NCBI RefSeq assembly: GCF_025452095.1
Contig: NZ_CP104877.1
Span: 2,046,001-2,110,000, forward strand
Direction: 5' to 3'
From: Paenarthrobacter sp. JL.01a
GTDB taxonomy: Bacteria; Actinomycetota; Actinomycetes; Actinomycetales; Micrococcaceae
Length of the DNA: 64,000 bases
The translations under genes and the position numbers were made by a program. Within the stretch, counting starts at the first letter, position 1; each line of letters starts with the position of its first letter. Below are positions 1 through 10,568 of this stretch, piece after piece. The notes beneath the pieces were generated by a model that saw only the letters and a program-made list of their open reading frames with translations, made no database searches and was not told the DNA's origin.

Positions 1-1
1 C

Positions 2-466
2 GACGTCGGACCGATGATCACCGCCGGGGCCGCCGCAACGCTCATGGAGAGGATTCGCTTGGCCGTCGACGCCGGTGCAGTCCTGCTGGCCGGCGGAAAG
101 TGCTTCGGAAACCTGGTTCAGCCGACCGTGGCCGAGGCGGTCCCCGAAGACAGCCGGCTGTGGCAGGAAGAAGCCTTCGGGCCGCTTGTGATGCTGCGGC
201 CAGTGGATTCCATGCAGGAAGCCGTGGACGTTGCCAACTCGATCGACTTCAGCCTACATGCCGGGATCTTCACATCTTCACTCGGTAATGCCATGGGCGC
301 AGCCAAGCAGATCCAGGCAGGTGGCGTGATGATCAACGATTCCTCCGACTACCGCTTCGACGGCATGCCGTTCGGCGGCTTCAAATACGGCAGCCTGGGC
401 CGCGAAGGAGTCCGCTTCGCCTACGAGGACATGACCCAGCCCAAGGTCATCTGCATCAAGAACTGA
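2..466 (+). CDS. Aldehyde dehydrogenase, C-terminal part (cut by window edge)
   Basis: The frame is already open at base 2 (D-V-G-P-M-I), so only the last ~154 residues of an NAD(P)-dependent aldehyde dehydrogenase are visible. Recognisable family segments are VGPMI near the edge, [13 protein letters not shown] and the C-terminal [15 protein letters not shown], the usual ALDH cofactor-side and oligomerisation region. The catalytic Cys/Glu part lies outside the window, so substrate and residue integrity cannot be judged. It ends 4 bases before the aspartase start and probably shares its transcript, which hints at an amino acid or C4 catabolic unit. An ALDH fold is certain; specificity is not inferable. 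Confidence 0.9.
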   Translation, partial: DVGPMITAGAAATLMERIRLAVDAGAVLLAGGKCFGNLVQPTVAEAVPEDSRLWQEEAFGPLVMLRPVDSMQEAVDVANSIDFSLHAGIFTSSLGNAMGAAKQIQAGGVMINDSSDYRFDGMPFGGFKYGSLGREGVRFAYEDMTQPKVICIKN

Positions 467-470
467 CGGG

Positions 471-1897
<1,427 letters not shown>

Positions 1898-1901
<4 letters not shown>

Positions 1902-2356
1902 ACGGAACCCCTGCGGATCACATTGGAGAGCGTCATGGCCGTCACGGTGTCGGCCACGCCGGGAATGGCGGCGATCTCCTCCCAGATCTCCTGAACGCGG
2001 CCAAGGGAACGGGCTTCCACCCGGACAATCAAGTCAAAGTCGCCACTCAGGACATCACAAAGGACTACTTCGGGGATGGCACGGAGCGCAGCCAGGACAT
2101 CAGCTCCGCGCATGCGGTCCTTACGGTAAACCATGAGGAACGCCGAGACGGAGTCCTGGCCGTCGCCACCGGCCACCACCGTGTAGCCCTGGATGTAGCC
2201 GTGCCGCTCCATCCTTTCGATCCGCTGCCGAACCGCGTTCCTTGACAGCATCACCTTGCTGGCAAGGACCGCATGGGGGACCCGGGCGTTCCTGGTTAAT
2301 TCCGCGAGGATGCTTTGGTCAATACCGTCCAGGCCTGGTCGTTCCATGAGTCCCAT
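1898..2356 (-). CDS. Lrp/AsnC-family transcriptional regulator
   Basis: About 152 aa, full family length. The N-terminal winged HTH (LDGIDQSILAELTRNARVPHAVLASKVMLSRNAVRQRIERMERHGYIQGY) is followed by an AsnC/RAM ligand domain (VLCDVLSGDFDLIVRVEARSLG... TLSNVIRRG). Such proteins form dimers to octamers and respond to amino acids. The open frame extends further upstream, but homology begins at the ATG at 2356 or the one three codons later at 2347; neither has a strong ribosome site. It is convergent with aspA, the two stop codons sharing bases 1899-1900, so read-through from either gene would be antisense to the other. Control of the aspA/ALDH unit is plausible but unproven. Confidence 0.85.
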
Positions 2357-2419
2357 CCACAAATAAACACACAGACGCAAAGGTACAGCGCCTGCTTTGA
2401 CCGAAAGGCCCAAGAAGAA

Positions 2420-3103
2420 ATGATACGTCGACAGCTGCGCGAGCCAGCTGCGGGGGAATTCACGTGCATCCTTTTCGATATGGACGGCACGTTGGTCGAC
2501 TCCGCAGAAGGAGTGATTGGGAGCGCAGTTGCGGCCCTGACGGCGGTCGGGGCCGAACCACCCGGAAGGGAGGAATTGATGGCCTACGTAGGTCCGCCAA
2601 TGATCGAGTCGTTCCGTTCGCTTCCGGGCATGGACGAAGAGCGGGCCCGCTTGGCCCTCAAGCACTACAGGACCCACTACGCCGAATGGGGATCCGGGAA
2701 AGCGAGGCTTTATGACGGCATACAAGCGCTTCTCCAAGCAATCCCAGACGGCCTCCCGATGGCTGTCGCCACCTCCAAGATTGAGGACCAAGCCCTCAGG
2801 GTGGCCAATTTGTTGGGGATCGAAAAGCACTTCCTTGACATCTGCGGAGCCTCAGACGCCCTGGACCGGTCATGCAAGAAGGATGTCATCGACGAGTCCC
2901 TGCGGCGACTCCAGTCGCAGGGCGTGGACGTGGCCAGGCCTGTCATGGTGGGAGACAGGATCTACGACGTCGAGGGAGCCGCCTGCTTTGGGATCCCCAC
3001 AGTTTTCGCTCTGTGGGGCTACGGCACTCACGAAGAGCTGGCAGGTGCCGCCGCCGTCGCGGCCCATCCGAAGGATGTGGTTTCCATTGTGCTTGGCCGG
3101 TAG
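2420..3103 (+). CDS. HAD-superfamily phosphatase, phosphoglycolate phosphatase-like
   Basis: 227 aa from the ATG at 2420, chosen because homology starts just before the catalytic DxD motif. Motif I is CILFDMDGTLVDSA (nucleophile plus acid Asp), motif II is AVATSK, and motifs III/IV are in K-K-D-V and VMVGDRIYDVEGA. An alpha-helical cap lies between motifs I and II (GPPMIESFRSLPG region), as in the GPH/PGP subfamily. It probably hydrolyses a small phosphate ester such as phosphoglycolate, but the family is promiscuous. It is divergent from the Lrp regulator with about 60 bases between starts, so their promoters may overlap. Confidence 0.8.
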   Translation: MIRRQLREPAAGEFTCILFDMDGTLVDSAEGVIGSAVAALTAVGAEPPGREELMAYVGPPMIESFRSLPGMDEERARLALKHYRTHYAEWGSGKARLYDGIQALLQAIPDGLPMAVATSKIEDQALRVANLLGIEKHFLDICGASDALDRSCKKDVIDESLRRLQSQGVDVARPVMVGDRIYDVEGAACFGIPTVFALWGYGTHEELAGAAAVAAHPKDVVSIVLGR

Positions 3104-3563
3104 CTCGCTACCGCCATAGCCTGCGCCAGCCCTCAATATGGAGCCACTTTCGAGACGCCGCCCCGTGGCATAGCCAACAAAATTCCATTGCTACGACAAC
3201 TCAAGGGCAGTTATTCTTCGACTGTGGAACTGACCTTCCCGAAGGTCTTCCATCCGCCGCCGTAACCGGCCTGGCGTTTCGGACGGCATAGTTGCCGCCG
3301 TCAGGGTCTCACCCGTACCAATTACCGAACGCATGGCCTCCGCCGATGGGTGGTGCGTTTCTCTTCAGGATCGTGAGGAGATCTCCCGGTTAGCAAAAGT
3401 CCGTGATCAAGGCGTCTGAAAAGGTCAACGACGCCCGCGGCACCCCGTTCATATTTCGATGCCCAGTGATGAAGCCAGGACCGCTCCGTCGAATCTGACG
3501 CCTTTGCTTTGCCGGACCCGCGGATCCTGGCCAGCCACGGCCAGTCGAATCAAAGGAACAACC
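3104..3563. other. Non-coding stretch upstream of the copper-radical oxidase gene
   Basis: About 460 bases separate the HAD gene from the signal-peptide start at 3564. No ORF here has homology or a credible ribosome site; the frame open from 3459 lacks any leader-like property before the Met at 3564. No clear terminator hairpin or riboswitch fold was recognised by eye. It presumably holds the promoter and 5' leader of the large secreted protein gene. Confidence 0.5.
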
Positions 3564-6500
3564 ATGCAACGCATCTCTTCGTCACGGCCCCTCGCGATGC
3601 TTGCGGCCCTCGCTCTTGCAGTCGCCGGATCCGTCTTGAGCCTGCTCCCGGCAGCCGCACCCGTGGCAGCTGCAGTACCTTTGGCTACGGATCGGATTGT
3701 CAGCACGCACCAAAGCACCCCATCCACACGAATCGTCTCGCCCGCCTTTACGACGAGTCAGACGAATGAACTCCTTCTTGCCTTCCTCACATCCGACGGA
3801 CCTAAAGCCAGCGGTGGAGCATCGTTCTCGTCGGTGGCAGGTGGCGGCCTCTCCTGGCGGTTGCGCAAACGGACCAACGCCCAATACGGCACTGCGGAGA
3901 TATGGCAGGCCGTCGCGCCGGCCGTGCTGACGAACGTCACTGTCACGGCCACTAACTCGGGTTCTTACCAATCGTCGATGACGGTGGCGACCTTTGTCGG
4001 CGCGGACTTGGCCATTGACGGTGCTATTGGAACGGGAAACGCCGCCACAGGGGCTCCCAGCGCTTCCCTGACCACAACGCGCGCCGGCTCATGGGTGTGG
4101 GGAGTGGGAAATGACTGGGACAGGGCCACCGCGCGCAGCGTCGGCGCCGGACAGACAAAGGTGGACGAATACCTTTCAAGCCAGGGCGATACGTTCTGGG
4201 TCCAGCGCCAGAGCGCAATAACGACGGCGGCACCTCCTACCGTCGTGACGATCAACGACACAGGACCTACCACTGACCAATGGAACCTCTCCATCGTGGA
4301 AATTCTTCCGGCCCCACCGGCAACAGGCGATACCACTGCCCCCGTGATCTCCTCTGTGTCTGCCGGCACGCCCAGTTCCAGCGGAGCGACCATCACCTGG
4401 GCCACAGACGAAGCTTCCACTTCGCAGGTGGAATACGGCACCACCACGGCATACGGCCAGAGCACGGTTCAGAATTCGACGCTTCAGACCACCCATTCAG
4501 AGGCACTGTCCGGGCTCTCGGCCAGCACTTTGTACCACTACCGGGTGAAATCCGCCGACGCCGTAAGCAATGTTGCCGTCTCGGGCGATGCGACCTTCAC
4601 TACCGCGAGCGGCGGGTCCGGCACGGACCCGTCGGTAGTCGGCTCGTGGGGCCCTGTCGTCGCTTGGCCGGAGGTGTCCATCCACGCAGCGCTAACACCG
4701 ACCGGGAAAGTTCTCACATGGCAGGGCGACTTCTCCCAAGGCGGCCAGCAGTACCTGCTCGATCCCGCAACAGGGAACTACATTCAGGTACCGAGCGCAG
4801 CCGCAGACCTCTTCTGCGCAGGGCAAGCGGTCCTGCCCGACGGCCGTATCCTCGTCGTCGGCGGGACCTCAACAAGCGGCGGGCTGGGTATCCGCGACGT
4901 GACGGCCTTCGACCCCGTCACGGAAACCTGGCAGTCCCTGGCGCCTATGAACCATCCGCGGTGGTACCCGACGGCGACGACGTTGGCCGACGGGCGCGTG
5001 CTGGTGACCTCGGGTTCTAACACCAGCTTGACGGACCTGGTGACCATTCCGGAAGTCTATTCACCCACCACGAACACGTGGACGGACCTGACGGGCGCGA
5101 ACCGGAGTATCCCGTATTACCCCTTCATGTATCAGCTGCCTGATGGCCGGGTCCTCCAGTCAGGGGCGTCCGAACAAGCCACTTCGACCCTGGCGTTGAA
5201 TGTGTCCACGCAGCAATGGACCACCGTGGACTCCCGTGTCCTGGACGGCGCCTCGATTGCCAATTACGCGCCGGGCAAATTCATCAAGTCCGGATCCGCC
5301 TCGGACAGTGGATTCACGGGACAGTCCACCAACACCGCCTACATCCTGGATATGAACGCGCCAAGCCCGGCATGGCAAGCGACTGCCTCCATGGCGTTTC
5401 CCCGTAGCTTCGTGAACTTGACGAACCTGCCCGACGGCTCAGTCCTTGCCACGGGAGGTGGAACGGACAAATCGGGTCAGGATGTCACCAAAGCCGTAAT
5501 GCAGGCCGAGGTCTGGCAACCGGCCGCGGGAACGTGGAGCACCCTGTCGCCGATGTCGGTTCCCCGCCTCTACCACTCGGTGGCCGTCCTGCTCCCGGAC
5601 GGTCGGGTCTTCGTTTCCGGCAGTGGCGGGGACGACGGCGTCACGGACCAGAGAAGCTACCAGATCTACTCCCCGCCGTACCTTTTCAAGGGCCCGCGCC
5701 CAACCATCTCCAGCGTGCCGGGCAGCGTCCAGTATGGTTCGCCCGCGTTCATCGGAACACCGGACGCGGCCCGGATCCAATCGGTGTCCCTGATCAAGAC
5801 GGGATCTGTGACCCATGCCTTCGATGAGAACGCGAGGGCACTGAACCTGAACTTCTCGCAAACATCCGGCGGCCTGAACGTCCAAATGCCTGAGAACGGA
5901 AACTACGCTCCTCCGGGGTACTACCTGCTTTCGATCGTCGACGGCAATGGGGTTCCGTCCACAGCCGCCATGGTCCGGTTGCCGGCGCCAGGCCAGGACA
6001 CCACCCCTCCGTCGGCGCCAACGGGCCTCGTTGCCTCTGCCTCTGCCGGCCAGATTTCCTTGACGTGGACGGCCAGTACAGACAACGTGGGTGTCACTTC
6101 GTACCGGGTTTCCCGTGACGGAGCCGTGATCGGGACATCGCCATCGACCAGTTACGCCGACACCTCGGTGGTTGCGGGGACGACCTACACCTACACAGTC
6201 GCTGCCCTCGACGCGGCAGGCAACGTCAGTCCGCCGTCGAACAACGCCACGGCGCAAGCCGTCGCAGTGCCTCCCGGCGTCACGGTCGACAAGATCGTCT
6301 CGGTCCACCAAGGCACCAGCACGACGACGATCAGCGCCCCGGGTGTGACAACCACCGGCTCCAACGAACTCGTCCTTGCCTTCATCAGTTCGGACGGACC
6401 CAACTCCGCGAATTCGGCGCGGATAGCCAGCGTTGCCGGCGCAGGGCTGACCTGGACGCTTCGACAAAGAACCAACACGCAACCAGGCACTGCGGAGATC

Positions 6501-6914
6501 TGGCAAGCCGTCGCCCCCGGCCCGCTTTCGAATGCGACCGTCACCGCCACGCAGGCCTCGGGCAGTTGGCAAGCCGCCATGACGGTCGTTGCCTTCCGCG
6601 GTGCAGACACCACATCAGGAGTAACCTTAGGTGCCAATGCCTCCTCGGGCGCGCCGACGGCCACCCTTACGACCACCAGGGCCGGTTCCTGGGTTTGGGG
6701 CGTCGGCACGGACTGGTCCAACGCGATATCCCACACGCCAGGACTGAATCAAACCCTCGTTGACCAGTTCCTGGCGCCAGCGGGAGACACCTACTGGGTC
6801 CAACGACAGAACTCCGCCACACCAACGAACGGCACGCCCGTGACCATCAATGACACGTCCCCAACAACGGACCGGTGGAACCTGGCCATTATTGAAGTTC
6901 CGGCGGCACCCTGA
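3564..6914 (+). CDS. Secreted copper-radical oxidase (galactose oxidase-like) with duplicated flanking domain
   Basis: 1116 aa from ATG 3564 (AAAGGA ribosome site at 3552-3557), starting with a classical signal peptide of ~36 residues. Order: domain A (~41-245), fibronectin III-like (~256-348), galactose-oxidase kelch propeller (~355-700), DUF1929-type Ig domain (~711-812), a second FN3 (~812-900), and a second copy of domain A (~908-1116). The ligands of galactose oxidase appear to be present: C418 (LFCAGQAV) and Y468 (HPRWYPTA) for the thioether cofactor, Y670/H671 (PRLYHSVAVLLPDGRV) and H751 (VTHAFDENAR) for copper; their spacing is close to that of the fungal enzyme. It should oxidise an alcohol or sugar to an aldehyde with H2O2 release outside the cell. 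Substrate unknown; domain A (VxKIVSxHQ... WGVGxDW... TINDTxPTTDxWN) is probably carbohydrate-binding or adhesive (inference). Confidence 0.85.
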   Translation: MQRISSSRPLAMLAALALAVAGSVLSLLPAAAPVAAAVPLATDRIVSTHQSTPSTRIVSPAFTTSQTNELLLAFLTSDGPKASGGASFSSVAGGGLSWRLRKRTNAQYGTAEIWQAVAPAVLTNVTVTATNSGSYQSSMTVATFVGADLAIDGAIGTGNAATGAPSASLTTTRAGSWVWGVGNDWDRATARSVGAGQTKVDEYLSSQGDTFWVQRQSAITTAAPPTVVTINDTGPTTDQWNLSIVEILPAPPATGDTTAPVISSVSAGTPSSSGATITWATDEASTSQVEYGTTTAYGQSTVQNSTLQTTHSEALSGLSASTLYHYRVKSADAVSNVAVSGDATFTTASGGSGTDPSVVGSWGPVVAWPEVSIHAALTPTGKVLTWQGDFSQGGQQYLLDPATGNYIQVPSAAADLFCAGQAVLPDGRILVVGGTSTSGGLGIRDVTAFDPVTETWQSLAPMNHPRWYPTATTLADGRVLVTSGSNTSLTDLVTIPEVYSPTTNTWTDLTGANRSIPYYPFMYQLPDGRVLQSGASEQATSTLALNVSTQQWTTVDSRVLDGASIANYAPGKFIKSGSASDSGFTGQSTNTAYILDMNAPSPAWQATASMAFPRSFVNLTNLPDGSVLATGGGTDKSGQDVTKAVMQAEVWQPAAGTWSTLSPMSVPRLYHSVAVLLPDGRVFVSGSGGDDGVTDQRSYQIYSPPYLFKGPRPTISSVPGSVQYGSPAFIGTPDAARIQSVSLIKTGSVTHAFDENARALNLNFSQTSGGLNVQMPENGNYAPPGYYLLSIVDGNGVPSTAAMVRLPAPGQDTTPPSAPTGLVASASAGQISLTWTASTDNVGVTSYRVSRDGAVIGTSPSTSYADTSVVAGTTYTYTVAALDAAGNVSPPSNNATAQAVAVPPGVTVDKIVSVHQGTSTTTISAPGVTTTGSNELVLAFISSDGPNSANSARIASVAGAGLTWTLRQRTNTQPGTAEIWQAVAPGPLSNATVTATQASGSWQAAMTVVAFRGADTTSGVTLGANASSGAPTATLTTTRAGSWVWGVGTDWSNAISHTPGLNQTLVDQFLAPAGDTYWVQRQNSATPTNGTPVTINDTSPTTDRWNLAIIEVPAAP

Positions 6915-6947
6915 TCCTGGTTCAGCAGTCCCGGTGTGGCCGCAGGG

Positions 6948-7595
6948 TCAGCCGGCTGAATTGCCAAGCGCAGCGGCTCCATTGATCGTAACCAGTGTGC
7001 CCAGTGTGAGGACCAGCAGCGACGCGGCAATACCAATAGTCCGTGCCGTTCGGGGGCCGACGGCTTTGCCGAAGAATGAGCCGAGAGAGGCCAGGACTAG
7101 CTGCCAAGCGAATGACGTCAGGCCGGCCGCCAGGGTGAAGGCGGCCGGAGCTGCCCACGAGCCGCCGGGACCGACAACAGAACCTCCGAGGGCGACGAAG
7201 TACACCAGAGTCAAGGGGTTTACAGCGGTCAGGCCAACAAAACGGAGAAAGGCACGTGATGATGATTTGCTATCTTCGAAGTCCGGGCGTGACGGCTTCT
7301 TCAAGCCCTGCAGGAATTGCATGACCCCAATGGAGGTGATCAGCAATCCCGAAGCCAGCAGGAAAATCCCCCGGTGTTCTTCGATGTTCCGTACCAGAAG
7401 AGTGCCTGCCGCCGTCGCGCCCGCACAGTAGAAAAGATCTACAGTTGCAACCCCGGCTGCAGCTGCACTTGACACCCGGAATCCGTTGACGATTCCCTCC
7501 CGCACCAGCAGCGCGGCGATGGCCCCAAGGGGCATTGCAACCCCCAGGCCAACCAGCGCACCCGCCAAGGTCGAGGTCCAAATTTCGTTCACCAT
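6948..7595 (-). CDS. LysE/RhtB-family amino acid exporter
   Basis: 215 aa, hydrophobic throughout with about six predicted membrane segments, typical of LysE-type translocators. The N-terminus (LAGALVGLGVAMPLGAIAALLVREGI) carries the family's early P-x-G-x-x-x region, followed by TAVNPLTLVYFVALGG, matching the conserved NP motif in the middle helix. It probably exports an amino acid from the cytoplasm by proton antiport. It is divergent from an AsnC-type regulator, with 70 bases between starts; this exporter/regulator arrangement is common and suggests induction by the exported amino acid. Its 3' end is convergent with the copper-radical oxidase gene. Confidence 0.85.
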   Translation of the reverse strand: MVNEIWTSTLAGALVGLGVAMPLGAIAALLVREGIVNGFRVSSAAAAGVATVDLFYCAGATAAGTLLVRNIEEHRGIFLLASGLLITSIGVMQFLQGLKKPSRPDFEDSKSSSRAFLRFVGLTAVNPLTLVYFVALGGSVVGPGGSWAAPAAFTLAAGLTSFAWQLVLASLGSFFGKAVGPRTARTIGIAASLLVLTLGTLVTINGAAALGNSAG

Positions 7596-7665
7596 GCAGA
7601 TCAGTTTGCTTTCCCGGCGCCTCCGGCTCTGCCCAACTATTGTCTGGCGCAGATATTATTGAAGT

Positions 7666-8091
7666 GTGGATCACATTGACGAGAAAATTCTCGGTCTTCT
7701 GCAAGAAAACGCGCGGCGTTCGTTCAGTGATGTCGGCCGTCACGTTGGGCTGAGTACCAATGCCGCTGCCGCCCGCGTGCGGCGTCTGGAAGACGACGGA
7801 ATCATTCTCGGCTACACCGTTATCGCGGGGAAAGATACCCCCGGACCTCGTGGCGGCTTGGAAGTCTTCATTGACGTCCGCCTTGATTCCGAAACCGACT
7901 ACGACGCTTTCCTTGCCCGCATCGAACCCATCAAGCAAATTGTCGATGCCATCCACATGACTGGGCCCTACGACTACCTCCTGCGTGCTTATAGCCCTGA
8001 CACGGCAGCACTCGACGCACTGCTGCGCCGGCTCAAGAAGGAATGCGGGGCGGCACAAACGCAGACCCGGATAGCGCTGCGTTCGAGATGA
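7666..8091 (+). CDS. AsnC/Lrp-family regulator, probable controller of the LysE exporter
   Basis: 141 aa beginning at a GTG. The HTH spans residues ~3-50 (IDEKILGLLQENARRSFSDVGRHVGLSTNAAAARVRRLEDDGII), followed by a RAM ligand-binding domain (GLEVFIDVRL... HMTGPYDYLLRAY). It binds DNA as an oligomer and usually senses an amino acid. The divergent exporter and short shared intergenic region make that exporter the likely target. It is a different subtype from the regulator at 1.9 kb: low similarity and a slightly shorter protein. Confidence 0.85.
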   Translation: MDHIDEKILGLLQENARRSFSDVGRHVGLSTNAAAARVRRLEDDGIILGYTVIAGKDTPGPRGGLEVFIDVRLDSETDYDAFLARIEPIKQIVDAIHMTGPYDYLLRAYSPDTAALDALLRRLKKECGAAQTQTRIALRSR

Positions 8092-8116
8092 CCGCCCGAA
8101 CAGTGTTCAGGCTCTT

Positions 8117-9106
8117 TCACTGGAGCAGGGCGTCGACCACGAGCTGCGTCACTTTGTGGATGATGTCGGTGCGTTCTGTAGCGCTGCCTAAGTCTTCACC
8201 CTTGGTGTAGATAACCAGTGCGTAGCTGTGTCCGCCCTTCTCCAGTATCGCGGCATCGTGCAGCTCCCCGCCAAGCTCCCCGTACTTGTGGTAGACCGTG
8301 ACGTCTGCGGGGACGGCGGCCGGGATGAGTGTTTCGTCGTTGGTGTTCTGCATCGTGGACAATAACTGCGTTGTATCCTCGGCGTTGAGCAGGCTCCCTG
8401 AGTAGAGCTGACCGAGGATGCGGGCCATGTCCGCTGGGGTGAGGGTGTTGGTTTCCGGGTCGTACTGCACGCCCAAGGAGTCCGCGTAGTCGCTCAGTTC
8501 CTGGAAGCCGATGGCGTCCATGATCAGTGACCAAGAGTCGTTGTCGCTCTGCTGGATCATGGCCTGCAGTTGAAAGGATGCCGGATAGGCTCCCAGCGGC
8601 TCGTCGAGTGATGCCGCGCCGCTTTCAACAAGGTGGAAATACGCTGCTGCTGCCAGCACCTTGGCGGTGCTGGCAGCCTCGAATGGTTTCTTCACACCGT
8701 ACTGGTGGACTTCCTTGTCCTCGCCCCCGGCTGTCACATCCAGGAGCGCCACCCCGATCTGATATTCCGGGTAGGCGTCGATAACGTCGTTTATTTCGCG
8801 CTCCAGGGTCGGGTCATCGATCGAGTCGGCCGCTGTCACCCCTTGCGCCGAGGGCGCAGTCGTCGGAAGTGAAAGAGCTACCGCCGGGGGAGGCGGTTGT
8901 TGCTCCGAAGTCGTCTTCGGCGCGGCGTTGGACGTAGTGCGGGCCTGGGCCGCAGCGTGGACGCTGACCGGCACGGCCATGGCCAGGAGGATGGCGCAAA
9001 CCCATATGAAGAGCGCACGCCTTCGGTGAATGACGGGCGAACGGCGGCGGGCGCGGCCGTTCGTGCCGGTCTTTGGCTCAGGCTGCTCCGGGTTGCTTTC
9101 GTACAC
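8117..9106 (-). CDS. Membrane-anchored class A beta-lactamase-like serine hydrolase
   Basis: About 329 aa from a GTG at 9106; an upstream TTG at 9151 in the same frame is possible and neither has a clear ribosome site. A basic N-terminus (RRRSPVIHRRR) precedes a single hydrophobic segment (LFIWVCAILLAMAVPVSV), then a Pro/Thr-rich linker. The catalytic domain shows S-x-x-K (AASTAKVLAAAAYF), S-D-N (QQSDNDSW), and YHKYGEL where K-T-G would sit, so the third motif is altered. It belongs to the DUF/beta-lactamase2 group and probably acts on peptidoglycan or a peptide; drug hydrolysis cannot be assumed. Downstream of the APH-like gene on the same strand, 147 bases away. Confidence 0.75.
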   Translation of the reverse strand: MYESNPEQPEPKTGTNGRARRRSPVIHRRRALFIWVCAILLAMAVPVSVHAAAQARTTSNAAPKTTSEQQPPPPAVALSLPTTAPSAQGVTAADSIDDPTLEREINDVIDAYPEYQIGVALLDVTAGGEDKEVHQYGVKKPFEAASTAKVLAAAAYFHLVESGAASLDEPLGAYPASFQLQAMIQQSDNDSWSLIMDAIGFQELSDYADSLGVQYDPETNTLTPADMARILGQLYSGSLLNAEDTTQLLSTMQNTNDETLIPAAVPADVTVYHKYGELGGELHDAAILEKGGHSYALVIYTKGEDLGSATERTDIIHKVTQLVVDALLQ

Positions 9107-9253
9107 GTCCGTAACGCTACGAGTGGAACCTATGCCGCAGCTTTGAGTCAACTGTTTTTGTTATCAGCACCGAATTGGATATGAGGCGGGTGCCTCTTCC
9201 GTTAAGGTGAGCCCCGGCGTCGTATGCGGTCGCTGATCCAGCCATATCGTAGG

Positions 9254-10183
9254 TCAGTCCCGCAGGAGCAGCGCCTCGATCTCCGGAAGCCGCTCGAACA
9301 GCTCAGGAAGGCCATGCACCCCGTTCTTCACGGACTCATGCGACAAAGCGAGGTCCGGGCCAGTGGTCGTCTCGACGCCGGCTAGACACCTGAGGATGTT
9401 CCGCCTCGTGTGCGCCAGCCACGCGCCGACCATGTAGGCAAACCAGCTTGGACCTGGCGGCGGCAGAGTACCGCCGCCCGCGACGTAGCCGTCCAGAACC
9501 GAACGGAAAATTTCGGGCTTGATGTCGTCCAGGCCGGGTCCCTTGGCGAGGGACAGTGCGGTTGAGCCAAGCTCTCCGGAGAGGTCGAGCATCCCGGAGA
9601 GCTCCCAGTCGAGCACCACCGGCCGCCCGTCGTGAGCCAGCAAGTTCCATGGCTGGATGTCCCTGTGGGTCAGCACGAGCGGACCTGGCGGTCGGCAGGT
9701 GTCGACGAAGTTGGTGATCGCGAGGAAGGTCTCGACGTGAGAGGAGAGCTCTTCGGCCCAGGGCTGTCCGGTTGTTTTCGCCCGCTTGGCCAGCCGGGAC
9801 CAGTCACTGGGTGCGTGCTCCGGGATCGGCTGATGGTTCCAGGGGATGTGGAGCGAATGGAGGCGCGCGAGGATCTCCCCAATCTCAAAAGCATATGCCG
9901 CCGGGACCGGCGCTTCAGGCACCTTCTCGCCGTCGACCCAGCGGTGAACGATCGTTCCGTGGCTGGCAGAGATCGGCTCCGGCATTGGAATGCCGGCAGC
10001 GAAGGCTGCCCGCTCAAACCTGAACACATCCTCCGTGGGATAGGTCCCGCCCCGGTCGTCGAGGTTCAGCTCCTTGACAGCAAACGACCCCTGATCCGTG
10101 TCGAGCCGGTACATCCGGTTGGCGAACCCACCATGGACGCGGGTCATCGGCCCGATCGGCGCACCCAAATGCGAAAGGTCCAT
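9254..10183 (-). CDS. Aminoglycoside phosphotransferase (APH)-fold kinase
   Basis: 309 aa with the APH/choline kinase fold. Visible motifs: the ATP-binding Lys in SFAVKEL, the catalytic loop LVLTHRDIQPWNLL (H-x-D-x-x-x-x-N) and the metal-binding VLDWELSG. The N-lobe is short and the C-lobe has an extended helical end (ALLLRD). The family phosphorylates sugars, choline, homoserine or antibiotics, so the substrate cannot be named and resistance should not be presumed. It stands alone upstream of the serine hydrolase on the same strand. Confidence 0.75.
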   Translation of the reverse strand: MDLSHLGAPIGPMTRVHGGFANRMYRLDTDQGSFAVKELNLDDRGGTYPTEDVFRFERAAFAAGIPMPEPISASHGTIVHRWVDGEKVPEAPVPAAYAFEIGEILARLHSLHIPWNHQPIPEHAPSDWSRLAKRAKTTGQPWAEELSSHVETFLAITNFVDTCRPPGPLVLTHRDIQPWNLLAHDGRPVVLDWELSGMLDLSGELGSTALSLAKGPGLDDIKPEIFRSVLDGYVAGGGTLPPPGPSWFAYMVGAWLAHTRRNILRCLAGVETTTGPDLALSHESVKNGVHGLPELFERLPEIEALLLRD

Positions 10184-10568
10184 TTACCAACCCTAGGTGC
10201 TGGCGGCGTGAGCGGCTCTCAGGTTCTCAACGCCAACCTTTTGGTAGCGGCCCTCGGGGGCTCGCTATCTGGTAGGGCAGTGCCGGGCGCTGGCGTGACG
10301 CTGGGATGGACGTTGATTCACGAAGGTTTTTTCCGAAACCGGATAGACAACCGGACCTGCATCGCGTTCGACCAGGCGTTGCACCGCGACTGCTGGACTG
10401 CTTTACACTCTGCACTTTACAAATTGAGAATAAATTGACTGCATTTACAGCTTTCCGAATTGTTAATGCCTTAAGTCAATACTGGCCGATATAAAATAGA
10501 AAGCATCGCCACGCAGAAGGGTGGGTGTCCCCCCAAGGAAACACCCACCCCGCCCTCATGGCTCGGTG
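10184..10568. other. Gene-free stretch with an AT-rich core
   Basis: About 385 bases between the APH-fold kinase start and the stop of the surface-protein gene. The part at roughly 10390-10510 is much more AT-rich than its surroundings and carries no ORF with a ribosome site. It includes the terminator hairpin of the surface-protein gene at 10519-10550 and presumably the kinase promoter. No gene remnant could be recognised. Confidence 0.5.
10519..10550 (-). terminator. Rho-independent terminator-like hairpin after the surface-protein gene
   Basis: A perfect 10-bp inverted repeat GGGTGGGTGT / ACACCCACCC with a 12-base loop lies 19 bases beyond the stop of the minus-strand surface protein. The run of T after it on the minus strand is short, so it may act more as a 3' stability element than a strong intrinsic terminator. 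Confidence 0.65.

Noticed and set aside
3301-3450. Possible riboswitch in the leader of the copper-radical oxidase
   Set aside because: Some short complementary stretches exist, but no conserved riboswitch core was recognisable.
8117-9106. True beta-lactamase
   Set aside because: S-x-x-K and S-D-N are present but the K-T-G box is altered (KYG); the family includes non-lactamase hydrolases.
9254-10183. Aminoglycoside resistance gene
   Set aside because: Only the general APH fold is visible; no resistance-specific motifs can be assigned.
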